Of a DNA stretch of 64,000 nt, positions 20,744 to 32,596 are shown one piece after another; position 1 is the stretch's first letter; each line of letters starts with the position of its first letter. The position numbers were made by a program, and so were the translations under genes. Source of the DNA: Myxococcales bacterium (lineage in GTDB: Bacteria; Myxococcota_A; Polyangia; Haliangiales; Haliangiaceae); the NCBI GenBank assembly GCA_016794525.1, contig JAEUJY010000143.1:62001-126000 (forward strand). Reading direction: 5' to 3'. Below the pieces are notes generated by a model. The model searched no databases. It was not told the DNA's origin and saw only the letters and a list, made by a program, of their open reading frames with translations.

Positions 20744-21967
20744 GTGCACGCCGACGCTCGCTCCGACCTCGCGGCCTGGCGCGCCGAGGTGCCGGCGCTG
20801 GCGCTGCCGGTGCACGGCCGGCGGCTGGTCTACCTCGACAACGCCGCCACCACGCTGATGGCGCGGCCGGTGATCGACGCGGTGGCGCGGGTCGCCACCC
20901 ACCTGCCGGGCAACGTCCACCGCGGCGTCCACGCGCTAGCGGAGGCCGCCGACGCGGCGTTCGAGGGAGCGCGCGCGACGATCGCCCGCCACCTCGGGGC
21001 GCGCCCCGACGAGATCGTCCTGACCAGCGGCACCACCGCGGCGATCAACCTGGTGGCGCAGGCGTGGGGCCGCGCCAACCTCGGGCCCGGCGACGCGGTC
21101 GTCGTCAGCGCGCTCGAGCACCACGCCAACCTGGTGCCGTGGCAGGCGGCGTGCGCCGAGCGCGGCGCGACGCTGCGCATCGCGCCGATCGACGACGCCG
21201 GTCGCATCGATCTCGTGGCGCTCGACGCGCTGCTCGACGCGCGCGTCAAGCTGCTCGCGGTCGCGCACCTGTCGAACGTGGTCGGCACGGTCGCGCCGAT
21301 CGCGGCGATCGCCGCCCGCGCCCACGCGGTCGGCGCGCGCGTCCTGGTCGACGGCGCCCAGGCGCTGCCGCACCTGCCGATCGACGTCGCGGCGCTGGGC
21401 TGCGACTTCTACGCGTGCTCGGGGCACAAGGCCTACGGCCCCACCGGCACCGGCGTCTTGTGGGGCCGCGCCGACGTGCTGGCCGCGATGCCGCCGTGGC
21501 AGCACGGCGGCGAGATGGTGGCCGCGGTCGAGGCCACCCGCGCGCGCTACCGCGAGGCGCCGGCGCGCTTCGAGGCTGGCACGCCCAACATCAGCGGCGT
21601 GATCGGCCTGGCGGCGGCGCTCGATCACGCCGCGACGCGCGATCGCGCCGCGGTCGCGGCCCACGAGGCGCGGCTGCACGCCCGGCTGCGCGCCGGGCTC
21701 GCCGCCACCCCCGGCGTGCGCGTGCTCGGCGCGCCCGAGGCGGCGGTGGTGTCGTTCGAGGTCGCCGGCGTCCACCCGCACGACGTCGCGACGATCCTCG
21801 ATCAGGAGGGCGTCTGCGTACGCAGCGGCCTGCACTGCGCCGAGCCGCTGCACGCCCGGCTGGGCGCGGCGGCCAGCGTCCGCGCCTCGCTCGCCTACTA
21901 CAACGGCGACGACGACGTCGACGCGCTGCTGGCCGCGCTGACGCGCGTGCGCGAGGTGTTCGCGTGA
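20744..21967 (+). CDS. sufS: SufS-type cysteine desulfurase
   Basis: A 407-residue PLP enzyme that takes sulfur from cysteine. The cofactor Lys is in SGHKAYGPTGTG, the active Cys in RSGLHCAEPLHARLG, and YLDNAATTLM opens the domain. The RSGxHC loop and length fit group II (SufS). The GTG start was chosen because the conserved N-terminus begins shortly after it. It is followed by sufU with a GTGA overlap. Between the cox-like operon and the xdhC operon it is a good candidate donor for the terminal sulfur of the molybdenum cofactor, as NifS4 is for XdhC in Rhodobacter; a general Fe-S role is equally possible. Confidence 0.92.
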   Translation: MHADARSDLAAWRAEVPALALPVHGRRLVYLDNAATTLMARPVIDAVARVATHLPGNVHRGVHALAEAADAAFEGARATIARHLGARPDEIVLTSGTTAAINLVAQAWGRANLGPGDAVVVSALEHHANLVPWQAACAERGATLRIAPIDDAGRIDLVALDALLDARVKLLAVAHLSNVVGTVAPIAAIAARAHAVGARVLVDGAQALPHLPIDVAALGCDFYACSGHKAYGPTGTGVLWGRADVLAAMPPWQHGGEMVAAVEATRARYREAPARFEAGTPNISGVIGLAAALDHAATRDRAAVAAHEARLHARLRAGLAATPGVRVLGAPEAAVVSFEVAGVHPHDVATILDQEGVCVRSGLHCAEPLHARLGAAASVRASLAYYNGDDDVDALLAALTRVREVFA

Positions 21968-22389
21968 GCGACGTCCGCGCGCTGTACCAGGCGACGATCG
22001 TCGACCACGACCGCCACCCGCGCAACCACGGCGCGCTGGCCGGCGCCGATCGGGCCGCGACCGTCGACAACCCGCTGTGCGGCGACGTCGTGACGATCGA
22101 GCTGCGCCTGACCGACAGGACGATCGCCGCCGCCGGCTGGACCGGGCGCGGCTGCGCGCTGGCCCGCGCCGCCGGCTCGATGCTGACCGTCGCGCTGGCC
22201 GGCCTCGACGCCGCCGCCGCCGCCGCGCGGCTCGACGCGCTCGAGGCGCTGGTGCGCGCGGCCCCCGACGCGCCGGTGCCCGACGACCTCGGCGACCTGG
22301 CCGCGTTCGCCGGCGTGCGCGGCTTCGCGTCGCGCCGCGGCTGCGTGCTGATCGCGGTGCGCGCGGCCCGCGCGTGCCTCAGCGGCTGA
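21964..22389 (+). CDS. sufU: SufU/IscU-like scaffold or sulfur-acceptor protein
   Basis: A 141-residue SufU-like protein. NPLCGDVV carries the first Cys-Gly-Asp ligands, GRGCALARAAGSM the second Cys, and FASRRGCVLIAV the third Cys with the Arg pair typical of SufU. SufU accepts persulfide from SufS through a zinc site. It starts at GTG within the sufS stop, so the pair is co-translated. Its last 11 bases overlap convergently with coxE. No other suf gene is nearby, which favours a dedicated rather than a housekeeping role. Confidence 0.9.
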   Translation: MSDVRALYQATIVDHDRHPRNHGALAGADRAATVDNPLCGDVVTIELRLTDRTIAAAGWTGRGCALARAAGSMLTVALAGLDAAAAAARLDALEALVRAAPDAPVPDDLGDLAAFAGVRGFASRRGCVLIAVRAARACLSG

Positions 22390-23566
22390 TCGCGGGGCGG
22401 CCCAGGGCCGCGGCCAGCTCGGCCAGGCTGGCCAGGTCGTGGACCGGGCGGTGCTCGTCGACGTTGGGCAGGAGCGCGCGCACGCCGGCGGCGCGCGGCT
22501 CGAAGCCGGCGAAGCGGAGCAGCGGGTTCAGCCAGATCAGCCGGCGGCACGAGCGGCGCAGCCGCGCGGCCTCGACGGCGAGCACGCCGGCGTCGTCGCG
22601 CTCGAGCCCGTCGGTGACCAGCAGCACGACGGCGCCCTGGCCGAGCACGCGCCGCGACCACGCGAGGTTGAAGCGGCGCAGGCTCTCGCCCAGCCGCGTG
22701 CCCGAGCCCCAGTCGGCGACCTCGCGACCGCACTGCGCCAGCGCGCGATCGACGTCCTTGCCGCGCAGCGTCCGGGTGACGTTGGACAGCCGGGTCGCGA
22801 ACAGGAACGCGTGGCCGGGGTGCTCGCCGAGGTACGCATGCAGGAACCGCAGCAGCATCTCGGAGTAGCGGCCCATCGAGCCCGAGATGTCGCACAGCGC
22901 GACCAGCGCCGGCGGGCGCTCGCGGCGGCGCCGCCGGGCCAGCGCCACCAGCTCGCCGTCGTTGCGCAGCGCGGCCCGCACGGTGCGCGCGCGATCGAGC
23001 TCGCGGCCGGTGGCGCTGGGCTCGCGGCGGCGGGTGACGATCGGCCGCACGTCGAGCGCCAGCGTCCGGATCACGCGCCGCGCGTCGGCCAGCTCGTCGG
23101 CGGTCATCTCGTCGAAGTCGCGCTGCCGCAGCACCTCGTCGTCGGAGTACGCGAGGAACGCGTCGACCTCCGCCGGCGGCGGGGCGGTCGTCGGCGGCGG
23201 GGCCTGCGGCTGCGGCGGCCGCCACGCCTCGGACAGCCGGCGCGACAGGTTCTTGGCCACCGGCGTGCGCACCTGCGGCAGCAGCAGCGACAGCGCGCTG
23301 GCGGCGCCCATCGGATCGCGCCAGAACAGCCGGAACGCCTCGTCGAACAGCGGGTGATCGGCGTGGCGGCGCACCAGCGCGGCGTGCAGCGCCCAGTAGA
23401 ACTGCTCGCGGCGGGTCAGATCGATCGCCGCGACCGCGGCCTGCGCGTCGAGCGCGTCGCCCGGCCCGACCCGCAGCCCGGCCCGGCGCAACAGCCGCGT
23501 GAAGTGCAAGACGTTGGCGGCCAGCACCTCGCCGCGCACGACGATGCGGGGCTCGACGTCGGTCAC
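22379..23566 (-). CDS. coxE: CoxE-like VWA-domain protein
   Basis: A 395-residue protein. The first half is alpha-helical; a Pro-rich linker at about 130-150 follows, and the C-terminal VWA domain carries the metal site DISGSM (DxSxS) plus a TDGLERDD strand. In Oligotropha CoxE works with the AAA+ protein CoxD to mature the copper-sulfur-molybdenum centre. Here its GTG start overlaps the moxR stop, so the pair is coupled as in the classic coxDE order. It is the last gene of the five-gene cox-like operon. Confidence 0.92.
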   Translation of the reverse strand: MTDVEPRIVVRGEVLAANVLHFTRLLRRAGLRVGPGDALDAQAAVAAIDLTRREQFYWALHAALVRRHADHPLFDEAFRLFWRDPMGAASALSLLLPQVRTPVAKNLSRRLSEAWRPPQPQAPPPTTAPPPAEVDAFLAYSDDEVLRQRDFDEMTADELADARRVIRTLALDVRPIVTRRREPSATGRELDRARTVRAALRNDGELVALARRRRRERPPALVALCDISGSMGRYSEMLLRFLHAYLGEHPGHAFLFATRLSNVTRTLRGKDVDRALAQCGREVADWGSGTRLGESLRRFNLAWSRRVLGQGAVVLLVTDGLERDDAGVLAVEAARLRRSCRRLIWLNPLLRFAGFEPRAAGVRALLPNVDEHRPVHDLASLAELAAALGRPAISR

Positions 23567-24465
23567 GGCGCCTTGGCGTGCTCGACCAGCGCCCGCGCGG
23601 TCGCGCCGCTCACCTTGGCCAGGTCGTCCTGGTACTTGAGCAGCACGCCGAGCGTCGCCTCGACGGTCTCCGGCGACAGCTCGATCTGCCCGAGCGCCAC
23701 CAGCGCGTGGCCCCAGTCGAGGGTCTCGGCGACGCCGGGCAGCTTGAACAGGTCGCTGGCCCGGAGCCGCTGCACGAACGCGACGATCTGCGCCGCCAGC
23801 CGGGCCGGCACCTCGGGCGCGCGCGCGGTCAGGATGGCCAGCTCGCGCGCGGCGTCGGGGTAGTCGATCCAGTGGTACAGGCAGCGCCGCTTGATCGCGT
23901 CGTGGATCTCGCGGGTGCGGTTCGACGTCAGGATCACGATCGGCGGCGCCGCGGCGGCGATCGTGCCCAGCTCGGGGATCGTGACCTGGAAGTCGGCCAG
24001 GAACTCGAGCAGGAACGCCTCGAACGGCTCGTCGGTGCGGTCGAGCTCGTCGATCAGCACCACCGGCGCGCCGCGCGGATCGGGGCCCAGCGCGTCGAGC
24101 AGCGGCCGGCGCAACAAGAACCGCTCGCCGTACAGCTCGCGCGCCAGCGCCTCGCGCGCGGCCGGCGTCGCCTCGCGCTCGGCCAGCCGGATCTCCAGCA
24201 TCTGCCGCGCGAAGTTCCACTCGTAGACCGCGCTCGCGGCGTCGAGCCCCTCGTAGCACTGCAGGCGGATCAGCCGCCGCCCCAGCGCCGCGGCCAGCGT
24301 GCGCGCGACCTCGGTCTTGCCGACCCCGGCCTCGCCCTCGAGCAGGACCGGCTTGCCCAGCGCCAGCCCGAGGTACAGCACCGTCGCCAGGCTGGGATCG
24401 GCCAGGTAGCGGTGCTCGGCGAGCAGCGCCGCCAGGCCGTCGACGCTGTCGGGCGCGCCGCTCAT
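23563..24465 (-). CDS. coxD: MoxR-family AAA+ ATPase, CoxD-like
   Basis: A 300-residue ATPase. Walker A is GEAGVGKTE, Walker B VVLIDELDR, sensor 1 ILTSNRTRE. CoxD partially unfolds the apo-dehydrogenase so that sulfur and metal can be inserted; MoxR proteins act in pairs with VWA partners. The ATG start overlaps the coxM stop (ATGA) and the stop overlaps the coxE start (GTGA), so expression is tied to both neighbours. Confidence 0.93.
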   Translation of the reverse strand: MSGAPDSVDGLAALLAEHRYLADPSLATVLYLGLALGKPVLLEGEAGVGKTEVARTLAAALGRRLIRLQCYEGLDAASAVYEWNFARQMLEIRLAEREATPAAREALARELYGERFLLRRPLLDALGPDPRGAPVVLIDELDRTDEPFEAFLLEFLADFQVTIPELGTIAAAAPPIVILTSNRTREIHDAIKRRCLYHWIDYPDAARELAILTARAPEVPARLAAQIVAFVQRLRASDLFKLPGVAETLDWGHALVALGQIELSPETVEATLGVLLKYQDDLAKVSGATARALVEHAKAP

Positions 24466-25256
24466 CGCAGCGCGGCGACCGCGCGCTTGGCCATCACGAC
24501 GCACAGGTGCGCGCGGTACTCGGCCGAGGCCTCGGCGTCGGCGTTCAGGTCGTCGGTCGGCACGGTGATGCCGTCGAGCGCGCCCGGCGTCATCGACGTG
24601 GTCAGCGCGGCCTCCATCGCGGCCGAGCGGAACACCGTCGCGCCGGCGCCGGTGATCGCCACCCGCACGCCGGCGGCGGTCTCGGCGACGAACACGCCGA
24701 CCACCGCGTACTTCGACGCGCGGTGCGCGAACTTCGCGTAGGCCGCGCGCTTGGGCACCGGGAAGTGCACCGCGGTGACCAGCTCGCCGTCGGCCAGCGA
24801 CGTTTCGAACAGGCCCTTGAAGTAGGTGTCGGCCGGGTGCCGGCCGCGATCGGTGACGATCGTCGCGCCCAGCCCGAGCACCGCGGCCGGGTAGTCGGCG
24901 GCGGGATCGGCGTGGGCCACCGAGCCGCCCAGCGTGCCGCGGTTGCGCACCTGCGCGTCGCCGATGTGGCTGGCCAGCTCGGCCAGCGCCGGGATCGCCT
25001 TGGCCACGTCGGCCGAGCGCGCGACCTGATCGTGCGTGCACAGCGCGCCGATCGCGACGGTGCCGCCGTCGACGCGGATGTCGGCGAGGCCGGGCAGGCG
25101 GGCCAGCGACACCAGCGCGGTGGGCTCGGCGAGGTCGAGCTTCATGACCGGCAACAGGCTCTGGCCGCCGGCGAGGTACTTGGCGCCGGCGGTGCCGGCG
25201 ACGAGCGCGACCGCGTGCTTGATCGACGCGGGGCGGTGGAACTCGAAGTCCTTCAT
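24462..25256 (-). CDS. coxM: CoxM-like FAD-binding subunit of a molybdenum hydroxylase
   Basis: A 264-residue medium subunit. FAD-binding words [15 protein letters not shown] and [18 protein letters not shown] are both present, and the CO-dehydrogenase C-terminal domain follows. It passes electrons from the [2Fe-2S] subunit to FAD and on to the acceptor. It starts one base after the coxL stop and overlaps moxR by 4 bases. The order here is S-L-M rather than M-S-L as in Oligotropha. Confidence 0.94.
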   Translation of the reverse strand: MKDFEFHRPASIKHAVALVAGTAGAKYLAGGQSLLPVMKLDLAEPTALVSLARLPGLADIRVDGGTVAIGALCTHDQVARSADVAKAIPALAELASHIGDAQVRNRGTLGGSVAHADPAADYPAAVLGLGATIVTDRGRHPADTYFKGLFETSLADGELVTAVHFPVPKRAAYAKFAHRASKYAVVGVFVAETAAGVRVAITGAGATVFRSAAMEAALTTSMTPGALDGITVPTDDLNADAEASAEYRAHLCVVMAKRAVAALR

Positions 25257-25257
25257 G

Positions 25258-28112
<2,855 letters not shown>

Positions 28113-28116
28113 GAAG

Positions 28117-28126
28117 TCCCCCCTTA
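28117..28126 (-). promoter_or_regulatory. Strong Shine-Dalgarno site of the cox-like operon
   Basis: On the minus strand the sequence [14 protein letters not shown] 4 to 13 bases before the coxS ATG. It is the longest purine-rich site seen upstream of any gene in this window and fixes the coxS start at 28112. Confidence 0.6.
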
Positions 28127-28224
28127 GACTGACGACGTTCCTCCTTCCCGCGCGTCGCCGCAATCGAGCGCGGGCGCGATCGCGCGATGGCGTGGCGCGT
28201 CATGGCGCGCGCGTGTCAGTCAGC

Positions 28225-29307
28225 TCACGCGCTGCGACCGGCGGGTGTCGGCACCAGCGCCGCGAAGCCCCGCAGCAGCCCGCAGGCGCGCGCGGTCGCC
28301 CACGGCGACGGGCGCTGCTTCTGACCGAACGAGTAGTCGGCGAAGCCCTGGTAGCACGACCGCGGCGTGATCATGCCGTCGGCGTCGAACGTCGACGCCA
28401 GCGCGGCGACCAGCTCGCCGGTCGCGCGGCGATCGGCCGCCGTCGCCGCCGCGCCTCGCCACACCGCCGGGTACGCGGCGAGCGTGGCCAGCACGGTCGA
28501 CACGTCGTACCAGGTCGGCGGCCACTTGCCGGCGACGAAGCGCGGGCCGTGGCCGAACATGTACGGCTTCGCGCGGTCGCGATCGCGCCACACCGCGAGC
28601 AGCGTGCGCGCCGCACCGACGAGCCCGCGCGGTCGTGCCGCCGGCGGCACCAGCGCGAACAGCCGCAGCGCCTCCGCGGTGACCTGCGGGCAGGCGTCGC
28701 CCGTGCGCCCCGGGCCGCGCCACTTGACGACCGGATCGGGGATGCAGCCCCACGCGTGCCCCTGGCGGGTCGCGGTGAAGGTGTCGCGCACCCGCGCCAG
28801 CGCCGCGTCGACGCCCGGCGCGTCGCGGCGCCCGAACCGCAGCAGCGCCTCGAGGATCGCGACGTGGTCGCACGGCAGCGACGCCCACTGGACACGCGTG
28901 CCGGCACCCCGGCTGGGCGTCAGGTAGCGCCCGTCGTCGGCCTGCTGGCGTGGCATCGCGTCGAGCAGCCGATCGACGCGCGCGAAGTCGCCGGCGCGGA
29001 CGCCGAGCGCGTACAGCAGGCCCAGCAGGTTGGGCGGGAACGCCGGCGAGGCGTGGCCGCCGAACCGGACGCCCGCGCGCCAGTCGGGTAGCCGATCGAC
29101 CAGCGCCCGCACGCCGGGATCCGCGACGACGGCGGCGCGGGCGGCGCGGACCGCGCGATCATCGTCGGGCGCGCCCAGCACCGCGGTCAGCGTGACGTAG
29201 CGGGCCGAGGGCTCGTCGCTGGCCAGCAGCGCGGCGCGTGGATCGCGAGGCAGGAGCGCGAGCCACCGCGCGGCCGGCAGGCGCCGGACGACCGCAGGCG
29301 GGGTCAC
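28225..29307 (-). CDS. Helical-repeat protein, prenyltransferase/cyclase-like
   Basis: A 360-residue protein of unknown function. Residues from about 70 on form a string of Ala/Leu-rich helix pairs with conserved Trp/Gly words ([51 protein letters not shown]), which look like the alpha/alpha-barrel repeats of terpene cyclases and prenyltransferase beta subunits. No DxDD or zinc motif is visible. Its GTG start is inside the stop of the upstream HhH gene, so the two are translationally coupled. Confidence 0.7.
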   Translation of the reverse strand: MTPPAVVRRLPAARWLALLPRDPRAALLASDEPSARYVTLTAVLGAPDDDRAVRAARAAVVADPGVRALVDRLPDWRAGVRFGGHASPAFPPNLLGLLYALGVRAGDFARVDRLLDAMPRQQADDGRYLTPSRGAGTRVQWASLPCDHVAILEALLRFGRRDAPGVDAALARVRDTFTATRQGHAWGCIPDPVVKWRGPGRTGDACPQVTAEALRLFALVPPAARPRGLVGAARTLLAVWRDRDRAKPYMFGHGPRFVAGKWPPTWYDVSTVLATLAAYPAVWRGAAATAADRRATGELVAALASTFDADGMITPRSCYQGFADYSFGQKQRPSPWATARACGLLRGFAALVPTPAGRSA

Positions 29308-30008
29308 GGCGCCGGCTCCAGCCCGAGCGCGAGCGCGTGGATCGCGCACTCGCCCTCGCGGCCGCGCACGACGCGGTGGCCGCGCCACGGCCCGCGGTGC
29401 TCGGTGACGACGGTGGCGTGGCCCTCGTCGCCGTCGTCGGGGTGGTGGTAGTAGACGACGACCCAGTCGTGGGTGTGGCCGAGCGCGTGGGCGCGGGCGG
29501 TGTTCGAGAACAGCGCCGTCCACACCCAGCCGTCGCGCTCGTCGTGGAGCACCGGCAGCCAGGCCGCGCCGTCGGGGTTGTGGCGGCGCGGCGCGATGCG
29601 CGGCAAGCGATCGGCGGCGGCGGCGGCGCGGTAGCGCGCGTCGGTGGCCAGCACCAGCGCGACCGGCGGCGGCGTGAGGCCGTGGTGCGCGGGCGGCGGG
29701 CCCGGCTCGACGTCGGGTGCCAGCGGCAGGTCGGCGCCGTGGACCTCGCCGCGCAGGCGGTCGAGGATCGCCGCGTGGCCGGTGCGGACGAGCTCGATGA
29801 TCACCGCCGCCAGGTGGCGGCCGATGTGGGGGAGCGCCTCGAGCCCCGCCCGCCCGTGGTCGCGGAACACGTCGGCCAGCTCGCGCGGCAGCGCTGCGAT
29901 CGTCGCGGCCGCCTGGCGCCACGCCCGCACCCGGTACGGCGACGCCTCCTGGGCCGCCAGCAGCGCGGCCACCTCCTCGAAGACCTGGGCGATGCGGGCG
30001 TTGGTCAT
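29304..30008 (-). CDS. PolX-like helix-hairpin-helix protein
   Basis: A 234-residue protein. Residues 1-85 match the N-terminal 8-kDa domain of family X polymerases (FEEVAALLAAQEASPYRVRAW, LPRELADV), with the HhH word LPHIGRHLAAVIIELVRTG. The nucleotidyltransferase domain is missing; the C-terminal half is a different beta-rich region with DWVVVYYHHPDDGDEG, and EGECAIHALALG at the end. The first part should bind DNA; the second part is unknown. Coupled by GTGA overlap with the helical-repeat gene downstream. Confidence 0.78.
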   Translation of the reverse strand: MTNARIAQVFEEVAALLAAQEASPYRVRAWRQAAATIAALPRELADVFRDHGRAGLEALPHIGRHLAAVIIELVRTGHAAILDRLRGEVHGADLPLAPDVEPGPPPAHHGLTPPPVALVLATDARYRAAAAADRLPRIAPRRHNPDGAAWLPVLHDERDGWVWTALFSNTARAHALGHTHDWVVVYYHHPDDGDEGHATVVTEHRGPWRGHRVVRGREGECAIHALALGLEPAP

Positions 30009-30024
30009 GGGTGCGGTCCGGTGG

Positions 30025-30678
30025 TCAGTAGGTCCAGCCGAGGGCGCCGAGGCCGATGACGTTCAGCGCGATCGCCACCGCGTAGATCGCGCCGATCGCG
30101 ATCAGCTTGGTGCGCACGCGGCGCGCGCCGATCACCAGCAGCGTCGCGACGTAGAAGTGGAAGTAGCCGAGCAGGAAGATCAGCCACACCCCGGCCGGCG
30201 TGCCATTCCACCACGCGTACTCCCACACCAGCAGCCCGCCGGCGTTCAGCACCAGCTCGACCGCGACGCAGAACGCCGCGTACGCCACCGCCCAGAACCA
30301 GCGCTCGGGTACGCCGAGCACGCGCGCCCGCGGGTCGGCCGACAGGGTGTTGGCGTAGACGACGCCGGCGATCGCGAACATGAACATGATCTCGAGGTTC
30401 CAGCCGACCATCGTCCGCAGCGCGGTCGGCCCGGGCGCGGTCCACAGCGCGGAGCGGTCACTGAGCACCAGGATCCACCCGTTGATCGACTCGTTGACGA
30501 AGTCCATCCCGAACAGCGTCAGCCCGGCCAGCACCGGGTTCCAGTCGCCGCTGCCGCGCGCCTTCTTGATCTCGCTCGCGTAGATGTAGAACGTGATCGC
30601 GAGCAGCGGGATCGCGTACCACTGCAGCGTGTGCGGATCGCGCAGCCCGGCGAGGGCGCGCTGCGACGCCTCGGTCAT
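30025..30678 (-). CDS. Six- or seven-span membrane protein
   Basis: A 217-residue integral membrane protein of no recognised family. Hydrophobic spans include WYAIPLLAITFYIYAS, NLEIMFMFAIAGVVYA, WFWAVAYAAFCVAVELVL, GVWLIFLLGYFHFYVATLLV and LIAIGAIYAVAIALNVIGLG. It is rich in Trp and Tyr near span ends. It lies 16 bases upstream of the HhH gene on the same strand and may form one transcript with it. Confidence 0.78.
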   Translation of the reverse strand: MTEASQRALAGLRDPHTLQWYAIPLLAITFYIYASEIKKARGSGDWNPVLAGLTLFGMDFVNESINGWILVLSDRSALWTAPGPTALRTMVGWNLEIMFMFAIAGVVYANTLSADPRARVLGVPERWFWAVAYAAFCVAVELVLNAGGLLVWEYAWWNGTPAGVWLIFLLGYFHFYVATLLVIGARRVRTKLIAIGAIYAVAIALNVIGLGALGWTY

Positions 30679-30735
30679 GCAGTGATCGTAGGCCCGCGGC
30701 GGCGGGCGGCCCCGAGGGCAATTGTCGCAGCCGGC

Positions 30736-31725
30736 TCAGGCCATCGCCGCGGCGACCCGCGTCAGCGACGCCTCGCGCGCGGCCAGCGACGGCACCAGCG
30801 TCGACAGCATCAGCTCGTCGGCGCCGGTGTCCGCGGCCAGCGCCCGCAGCCGGTCGGCGACCTGGGCCGGGCCGGTGATGACGGCGCCGGTCAGGAACTC
30901 GTCGGCGATGGCCTGCTCGGCCGGCGTGAACCGGTGGGCCAGGGCCTCGTCGATCGTCGCGATCGGCGCGCGCTGGCCGGTGCGGGTGCGCACGATCGCC
31001 AGCCGCAGCGGCGCGGCCTGGCGCCGCGCGTCGTCGTCGTCCTCGCCGCACACGCACGTCACCGCGAGCATCGCGTACGGCGCCGCCAGCGTCGGGCTGG
31101 GCTCGAACTGCCGGCGGTACAGCGCCAGCGCCTCGGCCGCCTGGCGCATCGCGAAGTGGCCGGCGAACGCGTAGCGCATGCCGAGCTGCGCGGCGATCGT
31201 CGCGCCGGTCAGGCTCGAGCCGAGCATCCACGGCGTGCCCGCGGCGACGTCGGACGGCATCGCGGTGATGGCGCGGAACGGGTGGCGCTCGGGGAACCCG
31301 CCGCGCTCGAACGCCAGCAGCTCGGCCAGCAGGTGGTTGACGTCGGGATCGTCGGAGCGGCGCAGCGCCGCCGACGTCACCGGGTCGGTGCCGGGCGCGC
31401 GCCCCAGCCCGAGGTCGATCCGGCCCGGGTACAGCGCCTCGAGCGTGCGGAAGATCTCGATCACCCGGAGCGGCGTGTGGTTCGGGATCATGATCCCGCC
31501 GGCGCCGACGCGGATGCGCGACGTGGTCGCGGCGATCGCGGCGATCAGCACCTCGGGGGCCGAGGTCGCGATGCTCGCCATGTTGTGATGCTCGGCCACC
31601 CAGTAGCGGGCGTAGCCGAGCGCCTCGGCGGTCCTGGCCAGCGCCACCGAGTCGCGCACGGCCTGGCTCGGCGCGACGCCGGCGCCGACCGGGGACAGAT
31701 CCAGGACCGACAGCGGTGGGTGCAT
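30736..31725 (-). CDS. LLM-class flavin-dependent oxidoreductase
   Basis: A 329-residue luciferase-like monooxygenase. It has the TIM-barrel words LSVLDLSPVGAG, YWVAEHHNMASIATSAPEVL, RVGAGGIMIPNHTPLRV and IDLGLGRAPGTDP, which together match the LuxA-like MsnO8 group. It would use reduced FMN or F420 with an unknown substrate. ATG at 31737 is an alternative start four codons earlier. It is 42 bases downstream of the dienelactone hydrolase gene on the same strand. Confidence 0.9.
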   Translation of the reverse strand: MHPPLSVLDLSPVGAGVAPSQAVRDSVALARTAEALGYARYWVAEHHNMASIATSAPEVLIAAIAATTSRIRVGAGGIMIPNHTPLRVIEIFRTLEALYPGRIDLGLGRAPGTDPVTSAALRRSDDPDVNHLLAELLAFERGGFPERHPFRAITAMPSDVAAGTPWMLGSSLTGATIAAQLGMRYAFAGHFAMRQAAEALALYRRQFEPSPTLAAPYAMLAVTCVCGEDDDDARRQAAPLRLAIVRTRTGQRAPIATIDEALAHRFTPAEQAIADEFLTGAVITGPAQVADRLRALAADTGADELMLSTLVPSLAAREASLTRVAAAMA

Positions 31726-31767
31726 CGCGCCCACCATGGCCCGCCGGCGCGGTGTCGTCGAGGTGCG

Positions 31768-32577
31768 CTACGGCTTCTTCGCGAACAGCTCGGCGAAGAA
31801 CGCCCGCATCGCCGCCCACGAGCGCGCGTCGGCCGCGGCGTCGTACGCGCAGCCCTTGGACGGATCGCCACCGGCGCCGCGATCGGTGAAGCAGTGGACC
31901 GCGCCGCCGTACTCGACCAGCTGCCAGTCGACCTTGGCGGTGGTCAGCTCCTGCTCGAAGGCGGCCTTGTCGGCGGGCGCGACGAAGCCGTCGGCGGCGC
32001 CGTGCAGCACCAGCACCTTGGCGCGGATGTTCTTGCCGTCGGCCGGCGTCGGCGAGTCGAGGCCGCCGTGGAAGCTGACCACGCCCGACACCGCCGCGCC
32101 GCTGCGCGCCAGCTCGAGCACGGTGGTGCCGCCGAAGCAGTAGCCGATCGCCGCGGTGCGGGCGGCGTCGACCTTGGGCTGGGCCAAGAGCGCGGTCAGG
32201 CCGGCGTTGACCCGGCGGCGCAAGAGCGCGCGGTCGGCCTTGTAGGTGCCGGCCTGCTTGGCCGCCTCGTCGCGATCTTTGGGCCGCACGCCCTTGCCGT
32301 AGATGTCGGCGGCGAACGCGACGTAGCCGAGCTTGGCCAGCATCTCGGCGCGGGCGCGGGCGTTGGCGTCGAGGCCCATCCACGCGTGGACCACCAGCAC
32401 GCCCGGCCGCTTGCCCTTGGCGGCGTCGTCCCAGGCCAGGTAGCCCTCGAGGGTGGCGTCGCCGTCCTTGTACTCGACGAGCTTGGTGCGCACCTTGGCG
32501 TGCGCGGGGGTGGCGGTGGCCATCGCGACCAGCGCGACGGCGAGCAGCGAGACGATCCAGGTACGCATGGGGCGCAC
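31768..32577 (-). CDS. Exported dienelactone-hydrolase family protein
   Basis: A 269-residue alpha/beta hydrolase with a Sec signal peptide (hydrophobic run LLAVALVAMATATPAHA, probable cleavage after AHA). The catalytic triad is visible as Cys in GYCFGG, Asp in GAADGFV and His in AVHCFTD. Family members cleave lactones and esters; this one acts outside the cytoplasm. ATG at 32568 gives a slightly shorter signal. It is 19 bases downstream of the RNA-ligase-like gene and probably co-transcribed with it. Confidence 0.9.
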   Translation of the reverse strand: MRPMRTWIVSLLAVALVAMATATPAHAKVRTKLVEYKDGDATLEGYLAWDDAAKGKRPGVLVVHAWMGLDANARARAEMLAKLGYVAFAADIYGKGVRPKDRDEAAKQAGTYKADRALLRRRVNAGLTALLAQPKVDAARTAAIGYCFGGTTVLELARSGAAVSGVVSFHGGLDSPTPADGKNIRAKVLVLHGAADGFVAPADKAAFEQELTTAKVDWQLVEYGGAVHCFTDRGAGGDPSKGCAYDAAADARSWAAMRAFFAELFAKKP

Positions 32578-32596
32578 CTTGCCACGGGCCGCGACC

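Noticed and set aside
22379-24259. A 626-residue minus-strand frame through moxR and coxE
   Set aside because: The part before 23566 is a shifted reading of moxR; the CoxE protein begins at the coupled GTG.
30458-32383. Long minus-strand frame of 641 residues
   Set aside because: It is a shifted reading of the monooxygenase and hydrolase genes, with no conserved motif of its own.
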